Assembly (NCBI RefSeq): GCF_015832195.1
Contig: NC_052018.1
Coordinates: 63,487,666 to 63,551,665 of the forward strand
Length of the DNA: 64,000 bases
Source: Motacilla alba alba
Lineage: Eukaryota; Chordata; Aves; Passeriformes; Motacillidae
Direction of reading: 5' to 3'
The position numbers were made by a program, and so were the translations under genes. The notes under the pieces were generated by a model that worked only from the letters and a program-made list of their open reading frames with translations, had not been told where the DNA came from and searched no databases. Numbering within the stretch: the first letter of the stretch is position 1; each line of letters opens with the position of its first letter. Positions 47,680-61,900 of this stretch are shown in pieces.

Positions 47680-50600
47680 CTGAAGTCCCTCTGCAATTAC
47701 CAGTGTAATAAAAACAAGTGATTCAGTAACTTTCTTTCAAAGCTGTAAACAAATGACAAAATTAAGGATCTGCTGAAGGTGATCATTTTCCATGAGGAGA
47801 TTTGATGGTCTTGTGCACGCACGCAGAAGCTGTGGAGCTCCCAAGCCCTGCTTCTGGCCCTGGCAGCCACCGCTGTGGTGGTGAGCGAGTTGCATCACTT
47901 CTCCCCGGCTTCCGTGTTAAATAGTTTCCTCTATTAACTGGCCGAATGGTTTGTTTCCTCTAGAGCACTTCATCAGGGAGCTGCCAAACCTGACATACCG
48001 AGGATCCTGTCTTATTCTCTGCCGAGTCTCACTGAAGCCAGTGGGTGTGCTTGTTAGGCTGTAATTAGACTTTGTTATGAGTAAGCAGCATCAGGCTGTA
48101 AACTTAATATCCTTCTGAGGTGAGTGCTGCTTAAATAATAAGCAGCCTTCTGTTTTGTATATCCAGTCTAGTTTAAGTCCAGTAAGCTTTCAAAATTAAA
48201 CACTATATTGTATGGCTCTCATAATGTCCTGTAAACAGCAGCTATTTCATACTGCTTTTAGAGCTGCCTTATATTTGATGAAAGTACATATGCTGATGAG
48301 ACCCTTACTCTAATAGACACTTTCTAATTCAACTATCTTTTACAAATGAGCTCTTCCTGGACTCTCTTGGCCTCAGCACTGGTACTCATCTTGCATACTA
48401 CTGTGCCTTTTAAAGCAATTATTGCTTACTTGCTGTGCTGTACTTGCTGTAAAAAACATTTTCATATGGGATATAAAATAAAATAGATCTAGATATTTCA
48501 AACTTTGCATTAGCTAGAACTGCTTAAGGAATCCTCATTTGTTTCTTGTTCAATTCTGTCTTCTTTTGGCTCCTCATGTTTTACCTATGAAAGCCGCAGA
48601 TTCTGAATACTTTTGGAGTAATATGACAAGATTAGGAGGTGAATGATGGCGCTCAGTGAGACTTGGGAATGGATGAACTCGCAGAGAACATGATCCTGAT
48701 GGTAGAAATGCAGCCTGCACTATTTTAAATTAGTAAGTCAGCTAGAGAAATTCCAGTTGTCAACGCACGACCCTTGAACTGTGCTTTGGAGAGACATGAC
48801 GGGAGAGCACACCTGAAGCTGCCTATATTGCCAAAAAGTCATGTAATTGTGGTGGTTTCAAAGGTGTTGGCTGTCCTTCCCTTGCCACCTGCTGTCCCTT
48901 CGTCTGGTACATCCTCTTCTCTCATGGCCATGTGGCCTCATACCGTGGGTTGGCTGTGCCACTGCAGCTCTGTAAGCTGTGCAGCTCTCCTCAGCTGAAG
49001 TGTAAGCTGTCATGGAGAAGGAAAAAAGGAAAAGGATCAGGCCACCAGTGTCAAATCCTTGCTGGGTACAGCTAGCAGGGAAAGGGAGAGGGGGGGTGAA
49101 ATGGTGAGGAATAGCAATTGCTCTGAGCAATGAGGCCACATCCCACAGCTGACTTACTGCCAGCTCAGGTGCTCCTATGCAGAGCTTCAGAAGCTTTTGC
49201 TGCTTGTGTATACTTTTAACAAGGTGAATGTGGTTGGTTTAATGTCTATTGATTATGCAGTTGGGAGTGCTCAGGACCACGTGAGGTTGGTGACCAGCTC
49301 TCTGCTAACAGGTGAAGAGGCACGAGACAGAAACCGCCTCCCCTGTGCGGTCCCTGAGGAGCCACCACGCCACCCCCTCCTGGGATGGGCTCTTCCTGGC
49401 CCCAGTGGCTTTCTTTAGGGATGAAAATAGGAAGAAGTGTGTGAGGGCAGGTCTTGGTGAAATGGTTACCAAGAAGGGGGAATAAAGCTTAAGGAGGACA
49501 GGGGGAATTCAGGCTGTGCTTGTGGTGTATCAGACCCATCGGTGCTCTTCAGCACTGGGGGATGCTTATGGTAGGCCCCAGGAGGCACCACGAGAAGGGA
49601 TGGGCAGGGAGGTGTATTTTGTGTGGATTTTGACTTTCCCCTCTAGCTCTTTCTAAACAGAACAAGAGGAACAAAACCTTTCCTCCCAAATCTTTCTTCA
49701 TAAAAGGTGTAAAAACAACTGAAAACCCCTTTGTGTTATGCAGATAACTCAGAGGGCACCTTAAACACCAAATTCAGTTGTTTGAAGTTATTTTTGGTTG
49801 AAGTTGCATGTGTGCCTCTAAAATTTCTCGGTGATTAGATGTTTGTTTAACAAAAGAGCTTGTTTTCTTTGTGCTAAACCAAATATCCAAGATTTGAAAG
49901 GACTTCTTAGGCAAAAGAGCCACCTTCTCATCCCAAGGACTAATTACTGAGGCCTTCTGTTTTCTCAGGAGTCTCATCCTCTTAGAATACATATTGCATT
50001 TTCAGAGCACATTTCCTTGCTCAGAGTTTCTCTTGTTGGGATTAGCTATTGTAGGGCTGTCACCTACCCTGCAGGGTTGCTCCTGCTTGGCTGCACGGGG
50101 GAGAAAAGGGGGAAATTACTGCAGCTCACAAAGATGCTTTGCCCTAATTATGATTCTAACATTAAGGAGCAATGGTCCACCCCAGTGCTGACCATGGGAA
50201 AGCATGCATTTGCAAAGAGTGCGCTCCTGGAGATCCAGGACAAGCAATGACCTCTATTCAGGTATAAAGAAAATTTCTAATTCAGCTACTCCGGGTGTAG
50301 TTTGATCAATTTGTTTCTTTTTGTTGCGGGTTGTTTTTTTTTTTCCTCTTGCAAGTATATACGTTTTTTAAGGGAGGCAGGTGTTATTCCTTACAGAAGA
50401 AAAGGTCTTAAGGTTTCTTTTTATTTAGTTAAGTATAAATGGGATGTCAGTACATGTACAGGCTACTTTTGGGGCAGTCAGAATGGCACCCACTACATGG
50501 TCTTGACTACCCTAAGGGAACAGAACGACTCTGCTTTTTAATTTCCACAATTTAAGCACAGTAAAATGCTGTCAAAAAAGGTCCATCAAGATCCTGTAAG

Positions 50601-50949
50601 TTTGATGAGGTCCTTTTCTTCTGTTATTTTTCCTTGCTAAGCTGCTTGGTCTTCCAGTAGCCTTCAAACTTTTGCATGCTGTGAAGTAACGAAGCAGAAC
50701 ATTAAATCTTTTAAATCCTAGGAGTGCCAGCAATCTACTGAGCATTTCACAGTGCTGCTGTCGGTGAAGAATGCTTGTGTGTTGTATTCTCTACATTGTA
50801 ATCCCCTGAGTGTGAAATTAGATCTGGTACCAGTTTATTTTTCTCTTCTTTAATTCTTTTTCATATCAAATATTAAATGTACTGTAATCAGCCTATCTGT
50901 TTCTGGGTATATAAAGCAAAGGATTACCATTGGTAAATAGGTTTCCAAC

Positions 50950-50969
50950 TTTTTTTTTTTTTTTTTTTT
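50950..50969. repeat. poly(T) tract, 20 bases
   Basis: Uninterrupted T run ending in AGTAGCACAG. It resembles a polypyrimidine tract plus AG, but no open exon follows. Confidence 0.9.
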
Positions 50970-53900
50970 AGTAGCACAGCTTAATAGTACAATTTAAATT
51001 GAATAAAAGATTGTGTGAAGAATTATAGGCTTTCCCCCCCCCTTTATTTCTATGTGTAGGCTCCTTTTGAATGTTTGTTAACGTCAGTCCTATACATCTC
51101 TTTTTATTTTTTATAAATCTGCTTTAGTAGCATATGGCCTTTTTGTGATCAAAATTTGGCTTAATGAGTGCTTTCAAAACATTACTTGGCCAAACAAAAT
51201 GATAGTATTGTATTAACTTCAAGTTTCAGTAGCACAGTACTAAGAGTGTCTTAAATAAATAGTTAAATAGTTCTTATCCTTTACTCTGTTTCTGTTGATC
51301 ACAAGTGTTAACTCACAAGTTGTTTTTTTTTCTTTTCCCCCTCAGTTTAAGTCAGTACATTTTTTTTATATCTGTGTCTTCAGCTGTGAAATGAGACTAA
51401 TGCTTACCTGGCACATTGTGCAGTAATGTGAAACTAGCTAGTGTCTGAGATTTAGAAGGGGGGCCAGGGGAGTAGGGAAAGTGTGTGAGTGACTGATATT
51501 TAGTAGCTGGCACGGATGTGCAGCTATCTTCAAGGATGAAAATATGTAGACAACTGAAAAGACACAAATGAGATTGAATTGGATTAGTTTGAACAAAGAA
51601 ATCCAGTGGTACAAATGGTTTAAACAGCTGAAATTGTGCTGTGCTCACCAGCATGATGAAATAATTTCTTGTGATATGGGAAGCCCCTGTGTTGTGAAGA
51701 ATGGAGAAAATTCATGTTCCTTTATGGAAAACTGAGCTACTTGGGAGATGTTCCTCTAAGGAAACAGCAGGTAGTGCTTTTTGTAAATGTGGTTTGAGTT
51801 TGCAAATCTTACTGCAAGTAAATTTAAATAGGGGGATTATATTTTTTGCATTTAGTTGACCAAAGAGAAGAAAGGACTTGCTTTCATGCTTGTAAAAAAA
51901 ACAAGTTGTCCTTGCTGTTGACAATACTGTTGCTCTTCATCTGAAAATGAAGCTAGTTTAAAATTGTCTAACCACACACAATGCACAAGGTCTGCTGCTG
52001 TAGAGAAGCATGTATATTCTTTGCTTTAAGTGAATAAATTTATTCACTGATTCATCTTCAGTCAGGACTGTAATGTGGTGAAGTTGTGAGGGACTTTGTT
52101 TTAATGAATCCTGAAACGACAGGACCCATTGCCCTACTTAAAACAGTCAGCTAAGACTGTGGAAAACCAAAACTTCCTTACACTGATAAGCTTACAGGAG
52201 GTACAGACTAAGACTAGCAAAGAATGAAGATTTTTTTTTCTTTAAAGCTGATTTACAAAAATATTTTCATGCCTTTTAAAATAATAAGTAAGAGCTTTGA
52301 CTATTCACAGATATCCTTGTTTGAGACCAATCTAAGCTGCTTTCGTGCTTGAAGTCTTCTTTAATTCTGTTCGGTGATTGTGGGTAGGTCAGAAGCAGCA
52401 TTTGTTGAAGTTGCATACTTTGCCTCCCCATGGCCTTACATGTTTTTAGTGAAAAGTATGAACACTTGAAATGTTGGAATTTCCTTTGAGCATCAGCACT
52501 CTAGGCTTTCGCTTCCATTTTCTTTAATCGGGGTGAGTATGTCTGAAAAACTATGCTGACATGGCAGTTATTGTCCACATGACAAATGTTTACATTGTGC
52601 TGCAAAATCAAGGAAAGCTCAGGCAAAAGATTTCATTGCTTGAGATTTATTTGGCATACAGGTGTGTGTGGTTTCAGGATGTTGTTGTGTCCCCTGTTTC
52701 CTGGAGAACCCTCTGATATAATAATCGTGGCGTTTTTCTCCTGTGTGAAACTTGCTGCTGTTAGCTATGCTTTTCTGGCTTCTAGAGGTGCTTAATGAAG
52801 CCTGTCTTTAAAATCCTGTGAGAGGTATAGCCAGATCAGAGTGGGGCAGACCCTCCTTTTTATTACTTTCCTTGCAGGGAGAGTAATTCAGCCGCTGTGC
52901 TGAACCCTTCCCTGTTGCCTGGTGTGGCTCACAGCAGTTCATTTGCCCGTGACCTTTCCTGTGAGAGCTGCTGTTCTTATGTTGGTCAGTGTAGTTCTTG
53001 CTCACACTTAATAAAGGCAGGTCCTTTTGATGCTCTTGGCACAGTTCTGTATGCAAAGGCCCTTGGCTGCAATGATTTGGTCGCAGTTAAAGCATAATGA
53101 AGTCATGCATGTTTGCTCATTTTCTGCCCAAAAGGCTTGGTGAGAACTTGTGTATGCCTTTGTGTTAGGAATATCTCATACCCAGGAAATAATTTTTGTT
53201 TTAAAACTGAGCAAGGATGTGTGGTGGAACCTATCTTTCATGATCTTTAGGACGTGTTTATTTCAATGGGACACTATCTATGAAGAGAAAATTTCATTAC
53301 TCAAAAAAACCCCAGGTCAGCCAAGTGCAAAAAACCCTGTATGTCTGCCATGGTTTATAATCTAAGCAATTTCATATTAAGAACTTGATCTTAAGGACTT
53401 TGAAAAGCTTTCCTTCCTCCATTTTGAGGTATATAATGTTTTTTTTTTTTTCAGTGAATACAGCAATAAGCTTGTTGAGTCCAAATCTCATTACAATACT
53501 ATTTTAATTGGAAAATGAAGGAAAAGCTGTTATAACCAGGGGCAAAAGCAAATATGAAAGAAGTGAGAATCCTCAGAGGGACTCTGTCCCTTACTGGAGT
53601 GGCCTTTGGTATGTGCTTTAGCAACACATTTAAATTATTCATACGAAAAATTTCAATGTAACCAATAACCTTTCAGACCTTCTTCAATAATGTTCTTCTG
53701 AAGAACAAGAGCTTTTAAAAGCTTGGTAAGTTTTGAGACCATGTTTTAAAGATTTTAAAAGAAATACTGCTCTTAGATAGATGCAGCCTTGTAGCTAATA
53801 ATATTGAGAACTCAGTGGTGCCTTCCAGTGATCACAACTGCTTTATAAGTGCTTAGTCTAGTCTTGCTTCTGTTAAAAATAATGAGTTTTGCCACAGGCT

Positions 53901-55379
53901 TCAGTGGAAGCAGGCTCTGTCTCTTTAATTATTTGAGCTTTGCTTGACTGAAGTTTGGTAGGAATTGTGAAGTTAAAGCACAGGCATGGAGTCAGAGACC
54001 AGAGAAAAATCCTGGCCCCATGGAAATATGCTGTCTTCCATTGTGGGTTTCCTCACAGAGCTTTTTAATAACTGCTGTTGTGTAGTTTTCTTTGTAAAGT
54101 GGAGGAACTAGTATCACAAATCATAAGGTGATCATGGGGCTTCGTGTATTAATGATCTCTAATGGAGGGTTGATTGTCTTGGTTGAAGCATGATGTGGGT
54201 GTGTAGATAGATTATTGTGTCTCTTGTAAATAATAAAGTTGTCTCCTCCCTACTTACTAATTCACTAGTAGAAATGCAGCAAAGAAATCTCATTTATTAA
54301 ACAAAGGCATATTTAAGCAGGTACCAATTAATTCTTTTAAGGTATCTGTAGCTGGATGGTGATTTCAGACCAGGGCGTTACCTCCTTGATGATCTTAATG
54401 GCGTTTTCCTTTTGTATTTTTTTCCACCTACTGCAGGGAATTAAAGGATCCTGGCCCTGCCTTCATAGCACGTTCATGTAGTAGTACATGCTGTGCTTCT
54501 TTGTGGAAAATGCCACGCTGTCACACACAAGTGATGACAGGTTGTGCTGGCTGAGTTTCATTGAATCTCTCCTGTTGAGGAAGATCAGTAAAGATGCTGA
54601 GGCACAGCCGTGGTTATCCCACCAGGGGTGCACTGCTGAACCTGACAAGTGGGTGTGTAACCTGCCCCTTGCTCAGCACCTGCCCTGAGAAGCTTCAGTG
54701 TCAGCCCTGGGAGTTTGAGTGAGCCTGTAAATGCTGGGCTTCAGTCAGGACTTCCCTCAGCCTGTGATGAGACGCCACTCCACCCCATGTCTCACCACAG
54801 CCTTTCTCTGTGGCTTTGAACAGGCCAGTTTGGAGGAAGTCCTGATTGATTTTTGCTTTACAGAGCTGGGATTTGGTATGCAAGTTATGAGACCCATAGG
54901 GAATCATCAGCCAGCTCTTGAATCCCTTTGATGACTTGCTGTGGCAGCATTGTGGAGCAGCGCTGCGGTGAGACCTGTATATACAGGACTGTATATTGTA
55001 CAGTCCTGAAAGACATGAGAAGTATTTTCAACAGCTCTTTACTTTAATGTACAGCCTATGAGCAAAGGTTAACTTAAATTAGAAGTATGGGTGATGCAAA
55101 GGTTTGTGGCTATGCTGAGTTATATCTAAAAGAAGACAGTAGGAATTGCTGCAAAATGATTTAATGTAAGCTGTAGGTCAGAAACAGCCTAAGAAAACCT
55201 ACGTGTGAGCTGAATGGTGTCTCCTCCACTACTGTGGTCCCACTCTCCATTCTTTGCTGAGCCATTTCAGTAAGCAGACAGAAACAAAACTCATGGAATG
55301 ACACAATAGAAAAAAAAAAAAGATAATTTTCTGTGGGGTAATAGGCTCAGGAGTGGAAGGCTGGGATGCCAGCAGACCG

Positions 55380-55900
55380 CAATTAGATCGGCTTAAGCTG
55401 CACGAAATTGGGGCCTCGGGGCTTCCTTCTGCTTCATCTCCCAGCTGTAACTGGCTGGTCCCTACTCCCACTGCAGCGAGGTTTGCAGCAGGAGCTGCCT
55501 GGGCTGGGGCTGGGGAGGGGGTCAGTGCCAGCGCAGCTCCCGGAGTGCTGCAGCTGGAACTGCATCTCTGCAGCTGGTCGGTTGTATTCTTCTCTTGATG
55601 GGCTTCGTTGGGAAATGAAGAAAATGTGGGGCCTGTTTTGAGCAAACCTTTGGCCCCCGTGCCTGTTGTGCCCTCCTTGTGCTGGCGCACGTGTGTTTGT
55701 GATCGCGCGGAGAACCAGACGGCGGTGGACGGGATGGAAACTTGCCCACAGAAGGTTTGATTTGCTTTACTTGACTCTGCCAGGTTATTTTTCAGCCAGA
55801 TCTGCTCCTGGGGCCAGGTGTGTGCGGGGGCAGCCGTGCTCCTTGCCCGGCATGGGGAGAGCTGCGGGTGGGCAGCGCTGCCACCGAGATGTCAAACCAC
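55380..55900. promoter_or_regulatory. moderately CpG-rich intronic patch
   Basis: CpGs cluster at about 55685-55735 (GATCGCGCGGAGAACC and CGGCGGTGGACGGG) and again at 55820-55890, in a GC-richer stretch. Overlapping frames stay open on both strands (for example 55666-55977 + and 55229-55690 -), with no recognisable protein. A possible intronic enhancer or alternative promoter; evidence is composition only. Confidence 0.25.
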
Positions 55901-58900
55901 AGCTTTGTGTGTCCTGTGCTGCTCTAACAGTCGGGGTAATTTGTTTGGGCTTCCCTAGAGAAAGCTATTTGTTATGAAAGCATAAATGTAGTAATGTAGC
56001 TTGACTAATTCCTCCCTCATTAAACATGCGATGTGCCACAGGGAAAATCACTGTGTGATTCCATTTTCCCCAAGAATGCTGAATTTCAGTAACCTGTGCT
56101 AACGCTCCATCTCCATTCTAGTAGCCTGGACTGAAGCATTTATTGAAGTTGTAAAGATATGTTAATTTCCAGTAAAATTTTCAGCTTTGCACTTTAATAA
56201 GAATACTTAAATATTGTAAGGTACTTTGAACTGATCTTGGTGGAGCACAGCTTTATTATTTTGCTAAAGCTCAGTGTCACTCATAAAACGTAAGTTGCTT
56301 TATAAAAGTGAGTATCTCCTGTTATTTTTAAAGCAAATGTCTTCATTTAGTTGTAGATAAATGGTAGATTTCTTATTTTTTTAAATATGTATGTATGAAG
56401 CAAAACAGAGGGAAGAAATACATTAATAAGTAGGGTTGTTCTTTAGTTGCTTACTACAAATGAATTTATGCCTTAGACATCACTAAGTGAAATGCCCTCC
56501 TTTTACAAGGGCACTTGTTATTGTCTCTTCTTGTTGACATAGATGAGTCAAATTAGAGTTCAGTGGTAACTATATTCATTGGAAAAATTGAACAATATTA
56601 GTCTTAATGTTTTCCCTTGTCATTATGGGAAATAGATGATCTTATTTGTGGTACTGCCTGGCTATCCATGCGTCTAATAACTGTAATTGTTACACAGAAG
56701 CAAAACAGAAACGTGGAGTTTTCTGATCCTGCATAAATTGCTTTGGAGCTTGGTAACGACTGCAATGAACATGCATTTTTGAAGAAGATTAAGTAAACAA
56801 ACAAAAAAATAAAAAGGTCAGTTGGCAGGCTGACAACTTTCTAGAGTTTCTGCTGACTCCTCTGAGTTTCCACTGTGATCGCCTTCCTTTGAAAACAGGA
56901 CGGACGGGTTCAAATTTATCTGGCTGTGTTGTCTAAATTGGCTGCTTTTCACTGTCACAGTAAATGAATTTTGATTAAAGAGATGCTTTGAGCAAAGGTG
57001 GTGACAGATTTATGCTGTGCAAAGCTTTACCTGGTGACCTGAGTGTCTAGGCCTGGCGTTATTCTATATTTAGAAGGGGACAATTGACTACAGCAGCAGC
57101 AACTGAAGGTTTTTATTAGAACTGTGCAGCATTTATAATTATGCAGCTAAAGGCCACATGTTGGTTTAGTGGTGAAAACTTTACAAACTATTTTGGTGTA
57201 TATAAAAGGTCAGAGTCCAAGTGCACAGATTCTAACCTAAGTATTTTTCATTTTGAGGGCACAATACATTTTAAACCAAGCATAAATAACAGCAGAGAAT
57301 GCTGCTGAGTAAACCTAAATCAGTGAACCACTTTAACAAAGTAAATAATAAAAAAGGCAAAGACTCTCAACTCCTCATTTTATAAAGCAATACTAGTGAA
57401 CTGAACCTTTATCTGGAAGATGTCAAAATTCAGACTTACAATACAATCAAATGAGTGTCAGTATTCTCATACTGCCTCACTCCAGATGGGGGAGATTTAT
57501 AAATTGAAGTAAAACTAACAATGCCTTTTAAAACGAGATTTAATATTTCATATGTTCCAGGAGCAGCATCTCTTTTTGGATGACCTTTTTGTTAGCTGCT
57601 TTGTGTTTGGGACTTCAACTATTGGGTAGATTTAAATAGCCTACAATATTTAAAAGGAATGGAAAGTGTATCTATCTGTGTATATGTATAAATAGTTGTA
57701 AGCAGATGTCTGATGGGAGTAATTTCCTGCAGAGAGAAGAAGCTGACTGAACGCACTCCATTCTTGCACCTGATTTTTTTTTTTCTGTATGTGTTTTATA
57801 GAACATCAAAAGCCTTTAATGAAGTATCTGTCTGTTGATAGCTTTCATATAATTTTAGAATGCTAAAGAACTTACCATCAGTTATAGGAATGGTAAGGTG
57901 CTCATAGTTTTTTCTTTCTCAGTGGCAGTTAAAGCAGTTTAATTTATATTAGTAAAATTGTTCCATTTTAAGGTCCTTATCTGTTGCTAGTCACTCTTTC
58001 ACTTGATGTTTTTGTTTGGAGTAAACCTGAGTTTTGGGGTTTACTTTAGAGTATCAAAATGAAATACTTCTCTCAGTTATCCAGCCACAAGGTTTTCAGG
58101 CACTAGACTGTAGATTTAGCTGGCTTAGGTCACCTTATATGCAAAGACTATTTTAAAGCAGGAAGTTGATACATTTGGGAATTTTAAAAATTTGTGTTCC
58201 CTTCAGGACTAGTACAACACTCATGAAAGTTTGGATGAATGTGTGGGTAGAGGGAATTGTTGCTCAGTTGGTCTCGGTACTGTATGCATTTGCTGCCTTA
58301 GTAACACTGATATCAGACCAGGTAAGGGCCAGAAGAGATGACAGGGATGGAAAGAAGGCAGTGTGCCTGCAGTGACTCTGGCTGGAGAGGCAGCCAAGTG
58401 GACCATCCCATGGGAGGCTGGCCTCCACAGCCCTAGGAATTGCTTCCCATTCAGAGTCCACAAGCACATCCTGCGTTTCCATTACAGCCTGTCCAGATTT
58501 AAAATCCCTGGGGTTCCTCTAGCCCATTATTTGGTAAGAGGACAGACTATTTTTACATGCAGTGTGTAAGGCCAATATTACACACTCCAAGAGTATTACA
58601 AGAAAGCGTTGGTATGTGCAAAAAAACCTCAAACCTCAAAACATATGATCGAGTTTATATTAACGCCTTTATGTGAAAAGTTGTTTTTGAGAAAGCATTC
58701 ATATTGCATCAAATCCAGGTTTAAATAAAGAAGTCCAAGATTCTCCAGTTACTGATGAGTTTTGTACATGGTGCTATTGTAATTTTTGGAAGAGACACAG
58801 GAGTGACTTCATTTGAATCAAGGGGTATGGCTTTTTTCCACCATCTCCTGGAACTGGTCTGAGAGAAACACATGTACTCTGTATCCTTCCACAGAACTGC

Positions 58901-61900
58901 CAAGGGTCCACATTTACAAAGCCCTCATTAAAATGTGCTAGACCTTCTCAAATCAGTAAAAACAAGAAATGAATTGCCAAGTTTATAAAACTATATGTTC
59001 TGCTCAACAACACTGTCTTTCTCTTTAGAATGGTATATTTTAACAAAAAAAGGCAGCCAGTCGGGTAGACAGTTTCTAAGAATATTCCAGGCCCTAGTAC
59101 CAGAAATCTGTTCATTTTATTTACATTAGCTTCCCCCAAAGGGGAAGAAACATGCAGCACAGTGCTGTGTTAGCCTAGCCATGCTTTCCAGTGCTTCTGC
59201 AGGTTGCAAGAGTAATTCTCCTGTTTATGGTCTCTGTAGAAAATGTGTTGATAACATGAGTGGTCATGGTCAGGAGAAGTAACAGGTGATGGGGAACAGT
59301 GGTGGGACAATGGAGGGGGTGGCTGGTTTCAAGAAACAACTGGCAGGTGGTAAAATGGGCAGTTGTTCGGGAGAATTTTTGAAGAAGTGGTGAGGAGGCT
59401 GGTGCGAGTGAAGTTTCTGAGGAGGACAGCTTGAAGGATGAAGGCTGATGGACAGAGTGCAGTTGGCTTGGAAAAGCCATGATGGGTTTGGTCTCTGATA
59501 TTTCCTCTTGCATATGGTGTTCCCTCCTTGCTGCATCAAGTGGGCTCAAGACATGTCAGCCTTGGGGACAGTAGATGTCTGAGAATTTCATCTTTGGTTG
59601 CAATGGCTCTCTGCTGGAGACCAGATTTTATCTCCACGAGAAACTTGATTTTAGCATTGTGTTTGTGTTGCTTTGTGTGGACTTGAGCACTTTTGCTGGA
59701 GGCCAGCTGTGTTTGGGGAGCAGGCTGCTGGCTGCACTGGTGGCACAAAGGGAATGCTGACAAAATCTTTATCACTTCAGGTTCATTTATAGGCAAGGGC
59801 TTGTTGGCAGCTGTGGCAGGTAAATGAAGCCATGCAGCATCTTCCTTAGCTCGTGACAGGGAGCCCTTGGACCATGGGGCACTGCAAGTGTATTTCACTG
59901 TAAATGAGCCCCAAGTGCTGACAAAGCAACACTGGGCTGTTTCTGAGAGGCAGAGGTAGGGCCATACTGCTGAGAATTTAGCAAATGGAATATAATAAAA
60001 ACCAGGCAGAAATGACATCATTCTTTCTGTTTCATAAGCATGCGCTGCATGTGTGGACAGTGCACAGATGTTTTGCTTTGATGACTTGCTGTGTAGGTTT
60101 ATGGCCTTGGAATGTCGATAACTGAAGAGCTTGGTTTTATTTTGAACTCCATTAAACTCTGTGGAAGCATGTATTGAACTTTAAGTTACATGCCTGCAAT
60201 TTTTAGGATGTTTTACTCATAAAAATTGAATACTTTACTACTTAGTGTTTTAAGGTTTTTATAATTTTTATTACTCTTCCTCTTCCATTTTTCAATTGCT
60301 AATTGTTTCCAGACATTTTTTTACTATGATGAAGACCTCTGTCGATGTTTTCCTTTTATTTCATTTCTTTGTTTCTTTTTTTCCTTTTTTTAAGGAAAAA
60401 AGAAGCACTTTCATTTAAAGTGCAAAGTGTAGGGAGGTGATTTGATTCCATCCTCTTGCTATAAAGTCAGAGCTTTGAATTCATGATGCTTCTTGCCATC
60501 AGGATTTCCTGCCACTGGTATCTGAAAAAAAAAAAAAAAAGAAAGAAAAAGAAATCTCTGGAGAATTTTCTAATGGTTTGTCTTAGTTTAGGCTTGTATT
60601 TCAGACTAGACTATTGTGTCTAAGAGCAGGATTGATATAGGCTGCTTGAAACTGCTGATTGCTAGGGAACAGCTTTGCTAGATGAACGTAACACATTCCA
60701 TAGTTTTCTCCCTTTTATGGTCTCCATTACAATTTTTTTTTTTTTAGCTTCAGTATACTTTAGTGAAGTATTCTGCTTTTAAACAGACATTCAACATATG
60801 TGTGTCTGCTTTAACAAAGGACCAGCAAGCTATACATCAGATCAAAAAATCATTTTTCAGTTTGACTGTATAATCCTACTAAATGGAGTTTATTTTTCCT
60901 TGTATGTCTTTTCTCTTGTTTGCCAAAGTTCCTGTTCCTTAATACTACCCCCAGGTTTCCTGAGAACTTCCCAATTCCCAAGACCAGGACCCTTTTCTGG
61001 TCTTTTGTGTTGATGATTCAGAAATGTCATAAATTGAGAAGAGGAAATTAAGCAGTAATATAGAAACAGTAGAGATGGTAGGAGACTGCTTCAGCTGTGG
61101 ACCAACAGATTGACAGTAGAGCATAGCTGGCATTTCTTTAGCCATGATTTGTGTTTCAGAGCACTGAAATGGATCAATAAAATGGAAGTTTTTCGTTTTA
61201 TGTCATATGAAGGCTGTGCTGAGTTCTCAAAAACCCCACATCAATAATAAAATAAACAAAAAAACCCCTACCCAAAACAGGGAAAAAAAATCATGAAACA
61301 AAACCAACCCATGTTCAAATGCCCCAAACTTGTAAGATCTTTGAATGAAGCTTTAGATCAGATGTCTTACGTGGGTGAGGGAAATACTTCTCTCTTCTGT
61401 CCCCAAACTGTGTCATCTTTCCTGTGGGCAGGGGATCAGCTTCATCTTTCTGATGGAAACACCAGCTCTCGTTCTGCTGATTATCTTCTTTTCTTTCAAA
61501 TCTTTATTAGCAGACTCCTTGTTGTCCAGCACTGTCATCATCATCTTCCTTTGCGTGGCATAAGCATGTGATTTTTTTTTTTTTTGGTAAATGTTCTAAA
61601 CTATTGTCGAGTTCTAATTCCAAGACATTATTTTGGTTTAAAGGAATCATGATTTGTTTTGAGTAACTGACTCTTCTGCACTACTTATCTCTTGCCAGCT
61701 GTCTGTTCATTTGATCACAACAGAAAAGTTATCTGGGCTATACCTCTTGTTTCCAAGGCAAACCTATCAATTAATGGCTTAGTTTATTAAATGTCAATTA
61801 AATTATTTTCAGTATACCCTGATTTATATAGTCAGTCATTAACGTTGCTTCTTTCTCACCCCTAAATATATTTGCCTAATTTTCTCTAAGAAGGGAGAAA

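Noticed and set aside
55229..55690. 153-codon minus-strand open frame
   Set aside because: Ala/Pro/Ser-rich, unrecognised, overlapped by plus-strand frames; a composition effect.
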